Assembly: GCA_046293135.1 (NCBI GenBank)
Contig: JBKBPR010000001.1
Span: 496,001-560,000 of the forward strand
Length of the DNA stretch: 64,000 nucleotides
Origin: UBA2638 sp046293135
GTDB taxonomy: Bacteria; Pseudomonadota; Alphaproteobacteria; Micavibrionales; Micavibrionaceae
Direction of reading: 5' to 3'
The notes under the pieces were generated by a model that was not told the origin of the DNA, did not search any database, and was given only the letters and a program-made list of their open reading frames with translations. Below are positions 43,200-51,864 of the stretch, piece after piece (position 1 is the first letter of the stretch; each line of letters starts with the position of its first letter). A program made the position numbers and the translations under genes.

Positions 43200-44177
43200 T
43201 TAGCCTGTTTCGCCAGTGTTGTCAGCCTTGAATTTCTCGATCATGGCGTTTTCCACGGCTTTGGCGACAAGGGTGGCATCGTTGAGCGGCTCATAGCGCC
43301 ATTTCTCGAGCTTGCCGAGATAGTCCCGCACGGCATCGCGCTTTTTAAGGGCATCATAGAGCGAATCAAACTTGGGTGAGCCGCCCTCCAGCGGCAGGAT
43401 ATATACAGGTTTTCCGCTTGTCGCAGCCTCGGAGAGCATCGAGGCACTGTCATTGGTGACGAATATATAATCCGCCAGCCCAAGCATCCCGAAATAGGGA
43501 TTTTCGCCCGTGCCGTCCCAAAAATGGATGTGATCGCCCTGCAAAGCCTTGCGCAGCATAGCTTCGAAGGGCGGCGGGGTGCGCCGTGATACCGTAATCA
43601 TCAGCCCGCCTTCAAGGCTTTTAAGGGTTTGAATGATTGCGGCGATTGAGCTTTCGGTCATTTTATGGGTTTTGCTGTTCCCGCCGATCAAGACGGCGAT
43701 TTTGGGGGAAGGCAGAGCGGCGAATTGCTTTTTAAAACGGATGGACTCACGTTTCAGGCGCTCCGCTGTAATGCGATTCGGTGTTGCTGTTGTGACAATA
43801 ACATTGCTACCGCGCAGCGGGTCATGCTGCGGCACGGCGACAAGATCGAACTGATCCGCAGAAACGCGCGGATCTTGCAGTTGGACGGTGAAGGTTTCGC
43901 CATAAGTCAGCCGCTTGATATAGCGCGAGGCGGCAATGCTTTTGCGGCCTGAGGCGATCAAAATATCCGGCCATGGCGCAAAAAGCAGCGGATCAAAGCT
44001 CCACCAGCTTTCAAAACCGATATGCGGAGAGAGTGTTTTCCAAGGCTCGCGCAATTTCACGCGCTTGATCTGCGGCTTGAGCCCCAAAGCTTCGGCAACG
44101 CCGATGCATTGGTTTTCTGTGCCGGCTAAGCCTTCGGTCAAAACCCAGCAAGTTTTGTTTTGGAGGAAATTTTCCAT
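43200..44177 (-). CDS. ELM1-family (mitochondrial-fission-like) protein
   Basis: 325 residues of the ELM1/DUF1022 family as I recognise it. It shows a nucleotide-sugar-binding-like GT-B look: WVLTEGLAGTENQCIGVAEALG, DILIASGRKSIAASRYIKR, PKIAVLIGGNSKTHKM and DYIFVTNDSASMLSEAATSGKPVYILPLEGGS. The bacterial members are thought to be glycosyltransferase-like; the plant ELM1 acts in mitochondrial division. The role in this bacterium is unknown. GGGGC precedes the ATG. It is transcribed from the gap shared with the divergent Lrp gene. Confidence 0.85.
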   Translation of the reverse strand: MENFLQNKTCWVLTEGLAGTENQCIGVAEALGLKPQIKRVKLREPWKTLSPHIGFESWWSFDPLLFAPWPDILIASGRKSIAASRYIKRLTYGETFTVQLQDPRVSADQFDLVAVPQHDPLRGSNVIVTTATPNRITAERLKRESIRFKKQFAALPSPKIAVLIGGNSKTHKMTESSIAAIIQTLKSLEGGLMITVSRRTPPPFEAMLRKALQGDHIHFWDGTGENPYFGMLGLADYIFVTNDSASMLSEAATSGKPVYILPLEGGSPKFDSLYDALKKRDAVRDYLGKLEKWRYEPLNDATLVAKAVENAMIEKFKADNTGETG

Positions 44178-44360
44178 TGCCCCGTTACTGTAAAATAATT
44201 TTTTTTTAATTACACGGTGAAAATACTTGCAAAGAACACAGTAATTTTATAACTGTATGGCGACACAATAATATGCTATTTTTGAATATTAGGTAATATT
44301 AATTTAATATATAGACATATTCTAATCTTAAATTTTAATAGGTAAAGTAGGAAGAGCATT

Positions 44361-44837
44361 ATGGCGCGCGCAAAATTGGATAAAATTGATAAGAAAATTC
44401 TAAGAGAACTACAAGGGGATGGCCGAATCACCAATGTGGATCTGGCCAAAAATGTCGGTATTTCCGCCCCGCCATGTTTGCGCCGTGTGCGTGCGTTGGA
44501 GGAGCTCGGCTATATCAAAAGCTATCACGCGAGATTGGATTCTTCTTATTTGGGGTATACGGTTACGGTTTTTGCGTTGGTGAAGCTGACCTCACAGGCG
44601 GAGCAAGATTTGCTCGAGTTTGAACGCCGAATCAAGGAATGGCCGATGGTGCGCGAATGCCACATGCTTGCGGGCGATGTTGATTTCATGCTCAAGATTG
44701 TTGCCAAGGATTGGGATGATTATCAGGAGTTTCTAACGCATGAGCTGACCGCCGCGCCGAATGTCACTTCCGTGAAATCCTCACTCGCTATCCGCGCGAC
44801 GAAGGAAACACCGGGTATTCCGATTGAAGTTGAGTAG
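44361..44837 (+). CDS. Lrp/AsnC-family transcriptional regulator
   Basis: 158 residues. The N-terminal HTH is KLDKIDKKILRELQGDGRITNVDLAKNVGISAPPCLRRVRALEELGYIKSYHA; the C-terminal RAM domain (about 75-150) binds amino acids and forms octamers. GGAAG lies before the ATG. The 183-bp AT-rich gap upstream is typical of Lrp-type autoregulated promoters; it contains an inverted pair TTACTGT...ACAGTAA (44185-44191, 44238-44244). The divergent ELM1 gene could share control. The effector is unknown. Confidence 0.94.
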   Translation: MARAKLDKIDKKILRELQGDGRITNVDLAKNVGISAPPCLRRVRALEELGYIKSYHARLDSSYLGYTVTVFALVKLTSQAEQDLLEFERRIKEWPMVRECHMLAGDVDFMLKIVAKDWDDYQEFLTHELTAAPNVTSVKSSLAIRATKETPGIPIEVE

Positions 44838-44895
44838 GGCTGTACGAACTCACGCTTCCTGCAAAGGAAGGGTGGATAAGACAATGATCAATACA

Positions 44896-45369
44896 TCACG
44901 CAAACTTTACGTCTAAAATCTCGTAAGATTTCTTGCCCTTGGGGGTGTTTATATTGACGGTATCGCCCTCGGACTTGCCGATCAATCCGCGAGCCAGCGG
45001 CGCGCTGATCGAGATTTTCCCTTTTTCTGTATCGGCTTCATAATCGCCGACAATCTGATAGGTCACTTCCTCGTCGGTTTCTTCATCCACCAATGTCACC
45101 GTCGCGCCGAATTTCACGGATTTGCCGTCGAGCGTTGACGGGTCGATAATCTGCGCCTTGCTGACCACGGCTTCGAGTTCCAGAATGCGGCCTTCGATAA
45201 AGCTTTGCTGCTCTCTAGCGGCGTGATATTCGGCATTTTCCGATAAATCACCATGCGCGCGCGCTTCGGCAATCGCCTCAATCACAGCGGGGCGCTGCAC
45301 GGATTTCAGATTTTTCAATTCATTTTCAAGAGCTGCAAAGCCCTGTTTGGTTACCGGAAACAGTTCCAT
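44896..45369 (-). CDS. greA: transcript cleavage factor GreA
   Basis: Rescues backtracked RNA polymerase by stimulating cleavage of the 3' end. 157 residues: N-terminal coiled coil (FAALENELKNLKSVQRPAVIEAIAEARAHGDLSENAEYHAAREQQ) with the acidic tip DLSENAEY, and the C-terminal FKBP-like domain ending in the PLARGLIGKSEGDTVNINTPKG motif. It lies 123 bp after carB on the same strand, but a terminator separates them, so it has its own promoter. Confidence 0.97.
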   Translation of the reverse strand: MELFPVTKQGFAALENELKNLKSVQRPAVIEAIAEARAHGDLSENAEYHAAREQQSFIEGRILELEAVVSKAQIIDPSTLDGKSVKFGATVTLVDEETDEEVTYQIVGDYEADTEKGKISISAPLARGLIGKSEGDTVNINTPKGKKSYEILDVKFA

Positions 45370-45429
45370 GGCATATCACCTATCATTTATTTTAGGATAG
45401 CAGTGTTATTGATATTCACTATAAATATC

Positions 45430-45452
45430 AAAACCCGCCACAAACGGGCGGG
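45430..45452 (-). terminator. Rho-independent terminator of carB
   Basis: Minus strand: CCCGCC / GGCGGG with an ~7-nt loop followed by TTTT, ~40 bp after the carB stop and before greA. Confidence 0.8.
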
Positions 45453-45492
45453 ATTGGATAAACGGTATCGCTTTATGCTTTCCGAGTCAAGA

Positions 45493-48400
45493 TTAGGCCG
45501 CTTGCTCTTTGTCCTGCGCCTCAAAATAGCTTTGCAGCGGGAATACGTCCAGATCATGGGCATTGAGCGCCTTGATCGCCTGAACACCTGCGCTGGCCGC
45601 GCTCATTAGCGTGTAATACGGAATTTTGTATTGCAAGGCCTGACGGCGGATAGAGGAGGAGTCGGCTACGGCCTGGGAGCTTTTCGAGGTCGTGTTGATC
45701 ATCAGCGCAATCTCGCCGTTGATAATCGCATCGACAATATGCGGCTGGCCTTCGAGAACCTTGTTGATCCGCGTGACATCCAGCCCCTTGTCTTTCAAAT
45801 AGGCGCATGTCCCGCCCGTTGCCACCAGCTTGAAGCCCATCGCCGCCAAGTCGCGGGCGAGCGGCAATAGCGCCTCCTTGTCATCATTTTTGACGGAAAG
45901 GAACACCGTGCCTGTGGTCGGTAGTTTGATTCCAGCGGCGATTTGCGATTTTGCAATCGCATTGGCCAGATCGCGGTCAAGCCCGATCACCTCGCCCGTG
46001 GATTTCATTTCAGGGCCAAGCAGCGGCTCGACACCGGGGAAGCGGTTGAACGGGAAGACGGGCGCTTTCACCGCGCTGTGATCGGGGCTCATGCCAATCA
46101 GCAGATGTTTGAAGTCCTTGAGCTTTTCTCCGGCCATGATGCGGGCGGCGATTTTTGCCACCGGAACGCCCGTAGCCTTGGCCACAAACGGCACAGTGCG
46201 GGAGGCGCGGGGATTGACCTCGATGATATAGACATCGAACTCGCCCGTTTGCTCATTCTTGCGGGCGGCAAATTGCACATTCATCAGGCCTTTGACATTC
46301 AACGCCTTGGCCAGAAGGATGGTCTGTTTTTCCAGCTCTTTGACCGTTTTGTAAGGCAAGGAATGCGGCGGCAGCACGCAAGCGCTATCACCGGAGTGAA
46401 TGCCCGCCTCTTCGATATGCTCCATAATGCCCGAAACATAGACGTCTTCGCCGTCACACAGCGCATCCACGTCAATCTCGATCGCGCTCTTGAGATAGCG
46501 GTCAAGCAGAACCGGATCATCGCCTGATACATCCACCGCCGTATTGATATAGCGCTTAAGCTCATCCATCGAGTGGACGATCTCCATCGCTTGCCCGCCC
46601 AGAACATAAGACGGGCGGATAACCAGCGGGAAGCCGATTGTTTCGGCGATCTCGATGGCTTCGGCTTCGGTGCGTGCCAATCCATTGGGCGGCTGGCGGA
46701 GCTTGAGCTTATTGACGAGCTGTTGGAAACGCTCGCGGTCCTCGGCCAGATCAATCGCATCGGGATTTGTGCCCAAAATCGGGATATTGGCGTTTTGCAG
46801 CGCATGGGCGAGTTTGAGCGGCGTTTGCCCGCCAAGCTGGACGATCGCGCCGAGCAATGTGCCGTTGCTCTGTTCCTTGCGGATAATCTCGATCACGTCC
46901 TCTTCGGTCAGTGGCTCGAAATACAGGCGGTCGGAGGTGTCGTAATCGGTGGAAACCGTTTCGGGGTTACAGTTGATCATGATTGTTTCATACCCCGCCT
47001 CACGCAAGGCATAGCTGGCATGAACGCAGCAATAATCAAACTCGATCCCCTGGCCGATACGGTTCGGGCCGCCGCCCAGAATCACAACTTTTTTGCGGTC
47101 GGTCGGGTTGGCTTCGCAAATCGGCGTACCAAAGCTGGCGCGCTCATAGGTGCTATACATATAAGGCGTGAGCGAAGGTATTTCCGCCGCGCATGTATCC
47201 ACGCGCTTAAAGACGGGGTGAACCTTGTGCGTGTGACGAGCCTGGCGCACGCTCTCTTCGCTGACATTCATCAGCTTGGCAAGGCGGCGATCGGAAAAGC
47301 CCAGCGCCTTGACCTCATGCCAGCCTTCGGCTGTTACGGGCAGGCCGTTTTTGATGATCTCGGCCTCGGCATTGACGATATTTTGAATACGTTCCAAGAA
47401 CCACGGATCAAATTTGCTGGTCGCGTGTACCTCTTCGATACTAAAGCCGAGCCGAAGCGCTTCGGCGATATATAAAATGCGGCTTGGGGTCGGGCGGGAA
47501 ATTGCGGCCAGCACCTCATCACGGCGCGTTTCAATGGAATCGGCTGCGCTATTCTCATCGCTGCCGCCGATGGCAAGCGGGGTCAGGCCGTCCAGCCCCT
47601 TTTCAAGTGAGCGCATGGCCTTTTGGATGGATTCCTCAAAGCAGCGCCCCATCGCCATCGCTTCGCCGACAGATTTCATCGAGGTGGTCAGAAGCTCCTG
47701 CGCGCCGCGGAATTTCTCAAAGGCAAAGCGCGGAATTTTGGTCACAACGTAATCAATCGACGGCTCAAAGGAGGCGGGCGTTTTGCCGCCTGTAATATCA
47801 TTGGCCAGCTCATCAAGCGTATAGCCCACAGCCAGCTTGGCGGCGATTTTGGCAATCGGGAAGCCTGTCGCCTTGGAGGCCAGCGCCGATGAACGGCTCA
47901 CACGCGGGTTCATCTCAATCACGATCATGCGCCCGTCAGCGGGGTTGATAGCGAATTGGACGTTCGAGCCGCCCGTTTCCACACCAATTCCGCGCAACAC
48001 CGCAATCGAGGCGTTCCGCATGATCTGGTATTCTTTGTCGGTCAGGGTCAAGGCGGGTGCAACCGTAATCGAATCGCCCGTATGTACGCCCATCGGGTCA
48101 ACATTTTCGATCGAACATACGATAATGCAATTGTCATTTTTATCGCGCACGACCTCCATCTCATATTCTTTCCAGCCCAGAAGCGATTCTTCGATCAAGA
48201 CTTCAGTGGTCGGGGAGGCATCCAGACCTTCGCGGACGATGCGCTCGAACTCTTCCTTGTTATAGGCAATCCCGCCGCCAGTCCCGCCCAGCGTAAAGGA
48301 GGGGCGGATAATGGAGGGCAATCCGGTATATTCCAAGGCCTTGCGTGCTTCTTCGATGGTGTGAACGGTCGTGCTGCGCGCTGATTCCAGCCCCAGCTCG

Positions 48401-48810
48401 TCCATACAGGCGCGGAAGCGCTCGCGGTTTTCTGCCTTGTCGATGACATCGGCCTTCGCGCCGATCAGCTCAATGCCCAGACGTTTGAGCGTGCCGTTTT
48501 CCTCCAGCGCCAGCGCGGTATTGAGCGCGGTTTGGCCGCCCATGGTCGGCAACAGCGCATCGGGCTTTTCTTTCTCAAGGATCTTGGCCACAATTTCCGG
48601 CGTGATCGGCTCAACATAGGTCGCATCGGCCATGCCGGGATCGGTCATGATCGTGGCCGGATTGGAATTGATAAGAATGATCCGGTATCCTTCCTCGCGC
48701 AGGGCTTTGCAGGCTTGTGTCCCTGAATAATCAAACTCGCAGGCTTGGCCGATAATGATGGGGCCTGCGCCGATAATGGCAATGGATTGGATGTCGGTTC
48801 TTTTAGGCAT
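45493..48810 (-). CDS. carB: carbamoyl-phosphate synthase large subunit
   Basis: 1105 residues. Two ATP-grasp halves are seen; the first uses bicarbonate to make carboxyphosphate (IGAGPIIIGQACEFDYSGTQACKALREEGYRIILINSNPATIMTDP; EMNPRVSRSSALASKATG) and the second phosphorylates carbamate (VILGGGPNRIGQGIEFDYCCVHASYALREAGYETIMINCNPETVSTDYD; EVNPRASRTVPFVAKATG). The C-terminal MGS-like allosteric domain starts near LATGGTCAYLKDKGL. It makes carbamoyl phosphate for pyrimidine and arginine synthesis together with CarA. A carbonic anhydrase gene lies between carA and carB on the same strand. Confidence 0.98.
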   Translation of the reverse strand: MPKRTDIQSIAIIGAGPIIIGQACEFDYSGTQACKALREEGYRIILINSNPATIMTDPGMADATYVEPITPEIVAKILEKEKPDALLPTMGGQTALNTALALEENGTLKRLGIELIGAKADVIDKAENRERFRACMDELGLESARSTTVHTIEEARKALEYTGLPSIIRPSFTLGGTGGGIAYNKEEFERIVREGLDASPTTEVLIEESLLGWKEYEMEVVRDKNDNCIIVCSIENVDPMGVHTGDSITVAPALTLTDKEYQIMRNASIAVLRGIGVETGGSNVQFAINPADGRMIVIEMNPRVSRSSALASKATGFPIAKIAAKLAVGYTLDELANDITGGKTPASFEPSIDYVVTKIPRFAFEKFRGAQELLTTSMKSVGEAMAMGRCFEESIQKAMRSLEKGLDGLTPLAIGGSDENSAADSIETRRDEVLAAISRPTPSRILYIAEALRLGFSIEEVHATSKFDPWFLERIQNIVNAEAEIIKNGLPVTAEGWHEVKALGFSDRRLAKLMNVSEESVRQARHTHKVHPVFKRVDTCAAEIPSLTPYMYSTYERASFGTPICEANPTDRKKVVILGGGPNRIGQGIEFDYCCVHASYALREAGYETIMINCNPETVSTDYDTSDRLYFEPLTEEDVIEIIRKEQSNGTLLGAIVQLGGQTPLKLAHALQNANIPILGTNPDAIDLAEDRERFQQLVNKLKLRQPPNGLARTEAEAIEIAETIGFPLVIRPSYVLGGQAMEIVHSMDELKRYINTAVDVSGDDPVLLDRYLKSAIEIDVDALCDGEDVYVSGIMEHIEEAGIHSGDSACVLPPHSLPYKTVKELEKQTILLAKALNVKGLMNVQFAARKNEQTGEFDVYIIEVNPRASRTVPFVAKATGVPVAKIAARIMAGEKLKDFKHLLIGMSPDHSAVKAPVFPFNRFPGVEPLLGPEMKSTGEVIGLDRDLANAIAKSQIAAGIKLPTTGTVFLSVKNDDKEALLPLARDLAAMGFKLVATGGTCAYLKDKGLDVTRINKVLEGQPHIVDAIINGEIALMINTTSKSSQAVADSSSIRRQALQYKIPYYTLMSAASAGVQAIKALNAHDLDVFPLQSYFEAQDKEQAA

Positions 48811-48912
48811 GGGGCTTCGGTTCCGTTCGTGTCAGAAAAAAGATTTAAATAATCGTACCGAAGTTGATTTGTTAACGGAGTTGGCGCGGCAATTCAACAA
48901 AAATATTGAATT

Positions 48913-49647
48913 TTAGGCTGTTGTGGCCTGTTTTTTTGCTATGTCGTTCGCGGCGCTCTGGGCTGAGGCTTTTACGCCCGCATGAGCCCCCTCGTGATCG
49001 CACTCATGACTATGCAGATCGGCGGGGCCGGCCACAACGTCAAAATGGCTGGTTTGGCCGGAGGTGTTGAGCTTTAAAATCCGCCCGTTATGGACATCAA
49101 ATTGCAGCCCTTCGACGTTTAGCTTTAGCGCGTAAACCGCCTTACGTACGGCGGGGTATTCAAGAATATTGCGCAAACCCTGAATGATGATTTGTTTTTC
49201 AATCTCGGCGGCAAGGGCGCGTTGATCGTCTTCGCCCACAGCGTTGATCGATTCGAGCATGATCGCGTTGGAAACCTTTTTCATCCATGGGATATCGCCC
49301 GAATTATAGAGATTTTGCGAGAGCTTTCCCGCCGCGCCGCAGCCCGTATGCCCCATCAGGGAGATGAACCTAACTTGCATATCATTGATGGCGATGGACA
49401 GGTTTTCATGAAAAATCTGTGATGCGCTGCAATTCTCGTCAAATATCGGGATCAAAGGGCCTGCCGAGCGCATAACCAGCGCTTCACCCGGCTCAAGGCC
49501 GAAGAGTTTATAAAGGCTGATACGGGAATCCATACAGGTTACAATCAAATGGTCTGGATTTTGACCATTTTGCGCCAGATATTCGATCAAGCCGTCCGTG
49601 TCATAGAAAGCCGCACGATGCTCTTTAAAGCGGTTGATTAAGTCCAT
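48913..49647 (-). CDS. can: beta-carbonic anhydrase
   Basis: Zinc enzyme interconverting CO2 and bicarbonate. Zinc ligands are C38 (TCMDSR), H100 and C103 (MGHTGCGA), and the Asp-Arg dyad is D40/R42. 244 residues with a C-terminal Ala/His-rich tail (SHECDHEGAHAGVKA). It lies between carA (119 bp upstream) and carB (102 bp downstream), all on the minus strand. Since CarB consumes bicarbonate, the order suggests local substrate supply; this is inferred from context, and can act more broadly in metabolism. Confidence 0.93.
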   Translation of the reverse strand: MDLINRFKEHRAAFYDTDGLIEYLAQNGQNPDHLIVTCMDSRISLYKLFGLEPGEALVMRSAGPLIPIFDENCSASQIFHENLSIAINDMQVRFISLMGHTGCGAAGKLSQNLYNSGDIPWMKKVSNAIMLESINAVGEDDQRALAAEIEKQIIIQGLRNILEYPAVRKAVYALKLNVEGLQFDVHNGRILKLNTSGQTSHFDVVAGPADLHSHECDHEGAHAGVKASAQSAANDIAKKQATTA

Positions 49648-49767
49648 GAAGAATGCCCCAGTAATTTTACGCCTTTGTGCTTATTATGAAAACTTATACA
49701 TAATTTATGCAAAACTGTCAAACTTATTGTGCCAAATTGTCCAAAACCATTCGAAAAAACAAAAACC

Positions 49768-50940
49768 TCATGCAGCCTTGGCTTGGCGGATATTCTCAAC
49801 AAATCTGTCAAACAGGTAATGGCTGTCTTGCGGTCCCGGCGAAGCCTCAGGGTGATATTGCACCGAAAAGATCGGCTTGCCATTGACGCGGATTCCCTCA
49901 TTCGAGCCGTCAAACAAGCTGATATGAGTCGGGGTGACATCGGCGGGCAAGCTGCTCTCCAGCACCTCAAAGCCATGATTTTGCGAGGTAATCTCGACCT
50001 TTCCGGTTTCAATATCCTTGACGGGGTGATTGGCGCCGCGATGCCCCAGATGCATTTTGCGGGTTTGCCCGCCCAAGGCGAGGGATAGCAGTTGATGCCC
50101 CAGACAAATCCCGAAAATTGGAATATTTTTCTCGATCAAGCCTTGAATAACGGGAACGGCATAAGCGCCCGTCGCCGACGGATCGCCGGGGCCGTTTGAT
50201 AGGAAAACGCCATCGGGCTTGTGGCTGAGGATATCTTCCAGACTTGCCTTGGCGGGAACAACGGTCACATCACAACCTGCCGCGACAAGGCAGCGGAGAA
50301 TATTGCGCTTGGCGCCGAAATCAATCGCAACAACCTTATATTGTCCTGCGACATTCGTGGCATAGCCGTTTTTGATATCCCACAGCCCGTCTTTCCAGTG
50401 ATAAGTCTGGGTGCAAGACACCTCAGCAGCAAGATCAAGCCCGTTCAGGCCGCTCCAGCCCTGCGCCATAGCCTTGAGGGCGTCGATGTCAAAAACGCCG
50501 TCCGCGCTATGGGCAATGACGCCGATTGGCGCGCCCTTGTCACGGATAATCGCGGTCAAGGCGCGGGTGTCAATGCCGCCCACACCGACCAGATCATAGC
50601 TTTTAAGCCATGTATCAAAATGTTTTTGCGCCCGCCAATTTGACGGCGCGGTGATATCTTCGCGCACAATCAAGCCCTTGGCGGCGGGGTTGATGGTCTC
50701 AAGGTCTTCCTCATTCGTGCCGACATTGCCGATATGCGGAAAGGTGAAATTGATAATCTGTCCGGCATAGGAGGGGTCGGTCATAATCTCCTGATAGCCT
50801 GTCATCGAGGTATTAAAGCAAATCTCGCCGACCGAGGCTTTTTCCGCGCCAAATCCGCGCCCCCAGATCAGCGTGCCGTCATTCAGGACGATCAGACCCG
50901 TTGCATTGGCAGGAGGTTTTGTATTAGAAGAAATGCTCAT
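49768..50940 (-). CDS. carA: carbamoyl-phosphate synthase small subunit
   Basis: Glutaminase subunit that supplies ammonia to CarB. 390 residues: an N-terminal CPSase small domain (ATGLIVLNDGTLIWGRGFGA, CFNTSMTGYQEIMTDPSYAGQIINFTFPHIGNVG) and a C-terminal class I amidotransferase with C279 in FGICLGHQLL and the H363/E365 pair in VQYHPEASPGP. It is the first gene of the carA-can-carB set. The divergent yqeY gene starts ~100 bp upstream. Confidence 0.98.
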   Translation of the reverse strand: MSISSNTKPPANATGLIVLNDGTLIWGRGFGAEKASVGEICFNTSMTGYQEIMTDPSYAGQIINFTFPHIGNVGTNEEDLETINPAAKGLIVREDITAPSNWRAQKHFDTWLKSYDLVGVGGIDTRALTAIIRDKGAPIGVIAHSADGVFDIDALKAMAQGWSGLNGLDLAAEVSCTQTYHWKDGLWDIKNGYATNVAGQYKVVAIDFGAKRNILRCLVAAGCDVTVVPAKASLEDILSHKPDGVFLSNGPGDPSATGAYAVPVIQGLIEKNIPIFGICLGHQLLSLALGGQTRKMHLGHRGANHPVKDIETGKVEITSQNHGFEVLESSLPADVTPTHISLFDGSNEGIRVNGKPIFSVQYHPEASPGPQDSHYLFDRFVENIRQAKAA

Positions 50941-51040
50941 GGATAAATCTTTCTAGCTGCTCTCATTCGATAAAGACGATACACTATGTCGCTAGAAAAA
51001 GATTACTTATAGAAAAGTTTTACAAAAAGGAAGCAAAATC

Positions 51041-51499
51041 GTGGATATTCGGGCAAAAATTAACAATAAGCTCAAGGAATCTCTCAAAACCAAGGATCAG
51101 GTTGCGCTGGCGACGGTGCGTTTGATTATGGCGGCGCTCAAGGATCGCGACATCACAGCCCGCGCGGCTGGCAAGTCCGAGGGTATTTCCGATTCCGAAA
51201 TTATGGCGATGCTGCAAACCATGATGAAGCAGCGCGCCGAATCAGCCGCAACTTACGAGCAAGCCGACCGCATGGATCTGGCCGAGCGTGAAAAGGCTGA
51301 AATCGTTGTGATTGAGAGCTTTATGCCGAATCAGCTAGGTGAATCTCAGCTTCAGACAATCATTCAGGACGTTATTCAGGAATTGGGCGCTGCGGATATC
51401 AAGGCGATGGGGAAGGTCATGAACACGCTCAAGGATCGTTATGCAGGGCAGTTTGATGTCGGCAAGGCCAGCGGCGTGGTCAAAGGCTTGCTATCTTAA
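51041..51499 (+). CDS. yqeY: GatB/YqeY-domain protein
   Basis: 152 residues of the YqeY family, which shares a helical tail domain with GatB of tRNA-dependent amidotransferase: IRAKINNKLKESLKTKDQVALATVRLIMAALKDRDI at the start and AIKAMGKVMNTLKDRYAGQFDVGKASGVVKGLL at the end. Starts at GTG with AAGGAAGC 9 bases upstream. The precise role is not established (tRNA binding is suspected). It precedes dnaG-rpoD, a macromolecular-synthesis-like arrangement seen in many Alphaproteobacteria, though a 365-bp gap follows it. Confidence 0.92.
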   Translation: MDIRAKINNKLKESLKTKDQVALATVRLIMAALKDRDITARAAGKSEGISDSEIMAMLQTMMKQRAESAATYEQADRMDLAEREKAEIVVIESFMPNQLGESQLQTIIQDVIQELGAADIKAMGKVMNTLKDRYAGQFDVGKASGVVKGLLS

Positions 51500-51541
51500 G
51501 ATAGTGTTTTGACCTCTATATTTTGCCTCTAAAGGCTGAAT

Positions 51542-51664
51542 TTACTTCTTGAAAAAGCGGAACTGAAACAGGCGCCGGAAAAAGCCCCAATCAACTTTTT
51601 GCGAGCAATTTTCGCCGTATTCGACGATTTTCAGTTTCTTATCATCCAAAAATGGGGGCGTCAT
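51542..51664 (-). CDS. possible 40-residue small protein
   Basis: An open frame on the minus strand in the yqeY-dnaG gap, ATG at 51664 to TAA at 51542. It encodes 40 residues: an acidic/basic first half (MTPPFLDDKKLKIVEYGENC) and a strongly basic aromatic end rich in Phe, Arg and Lys (DWGFFRRLFQFRFFKK). GAGAGAG lies ~10 bases before the ATG. It could be a short membrane-active or RNA-binding protein, or chance. The rest of the 365-bp gap is AT-rich with no other open frame. Confidence 0.4.
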   Translation of the reverse strand: MTPPFLDDKKLKIVEYGENCSQKVDWGFFRRLFQFRFFKK

Positions 51665-51792
51665 ATTAATTCACTCTCTCATTACACACTATTTGTCCGC
51701 CAAATATATACGTTACCGCATACATTAGATTGTACTAAATTTTAAAAAGTTATGCAAACTTTTTCGCGCCGCACAATGAATTATTTATATCA

Positions 51793-51819
51793 TTGACGCT
51801 ATTTTTCATTGCTTATGAA
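51793..51819 (+). promoter_or_regulatory. possible dnaG promoter
   Basis: TTGACG (51793-51798) and TATGAA (51814-51819), spacer 15 bp, ~45 bp before the dnaG ATG. The spacer is short, so the match is moderate. Confidence 0.35.
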
Positions 51820-51864
51820 ATTTTTTATAACCATGCAACATATTTTTTTGCTAGGGTCTGATTT

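Noticed and set aside
44853..44875. CTTCC/GGAAG hairpin after the Lrp gene
   Set aside because: A short stem with no T run; not convincing as a terminator.
46573..47475. A 300-codon open frame antisense to carB
   Set aside because: It lies wholly inside the second half of CarB and shows shadow-like composition.
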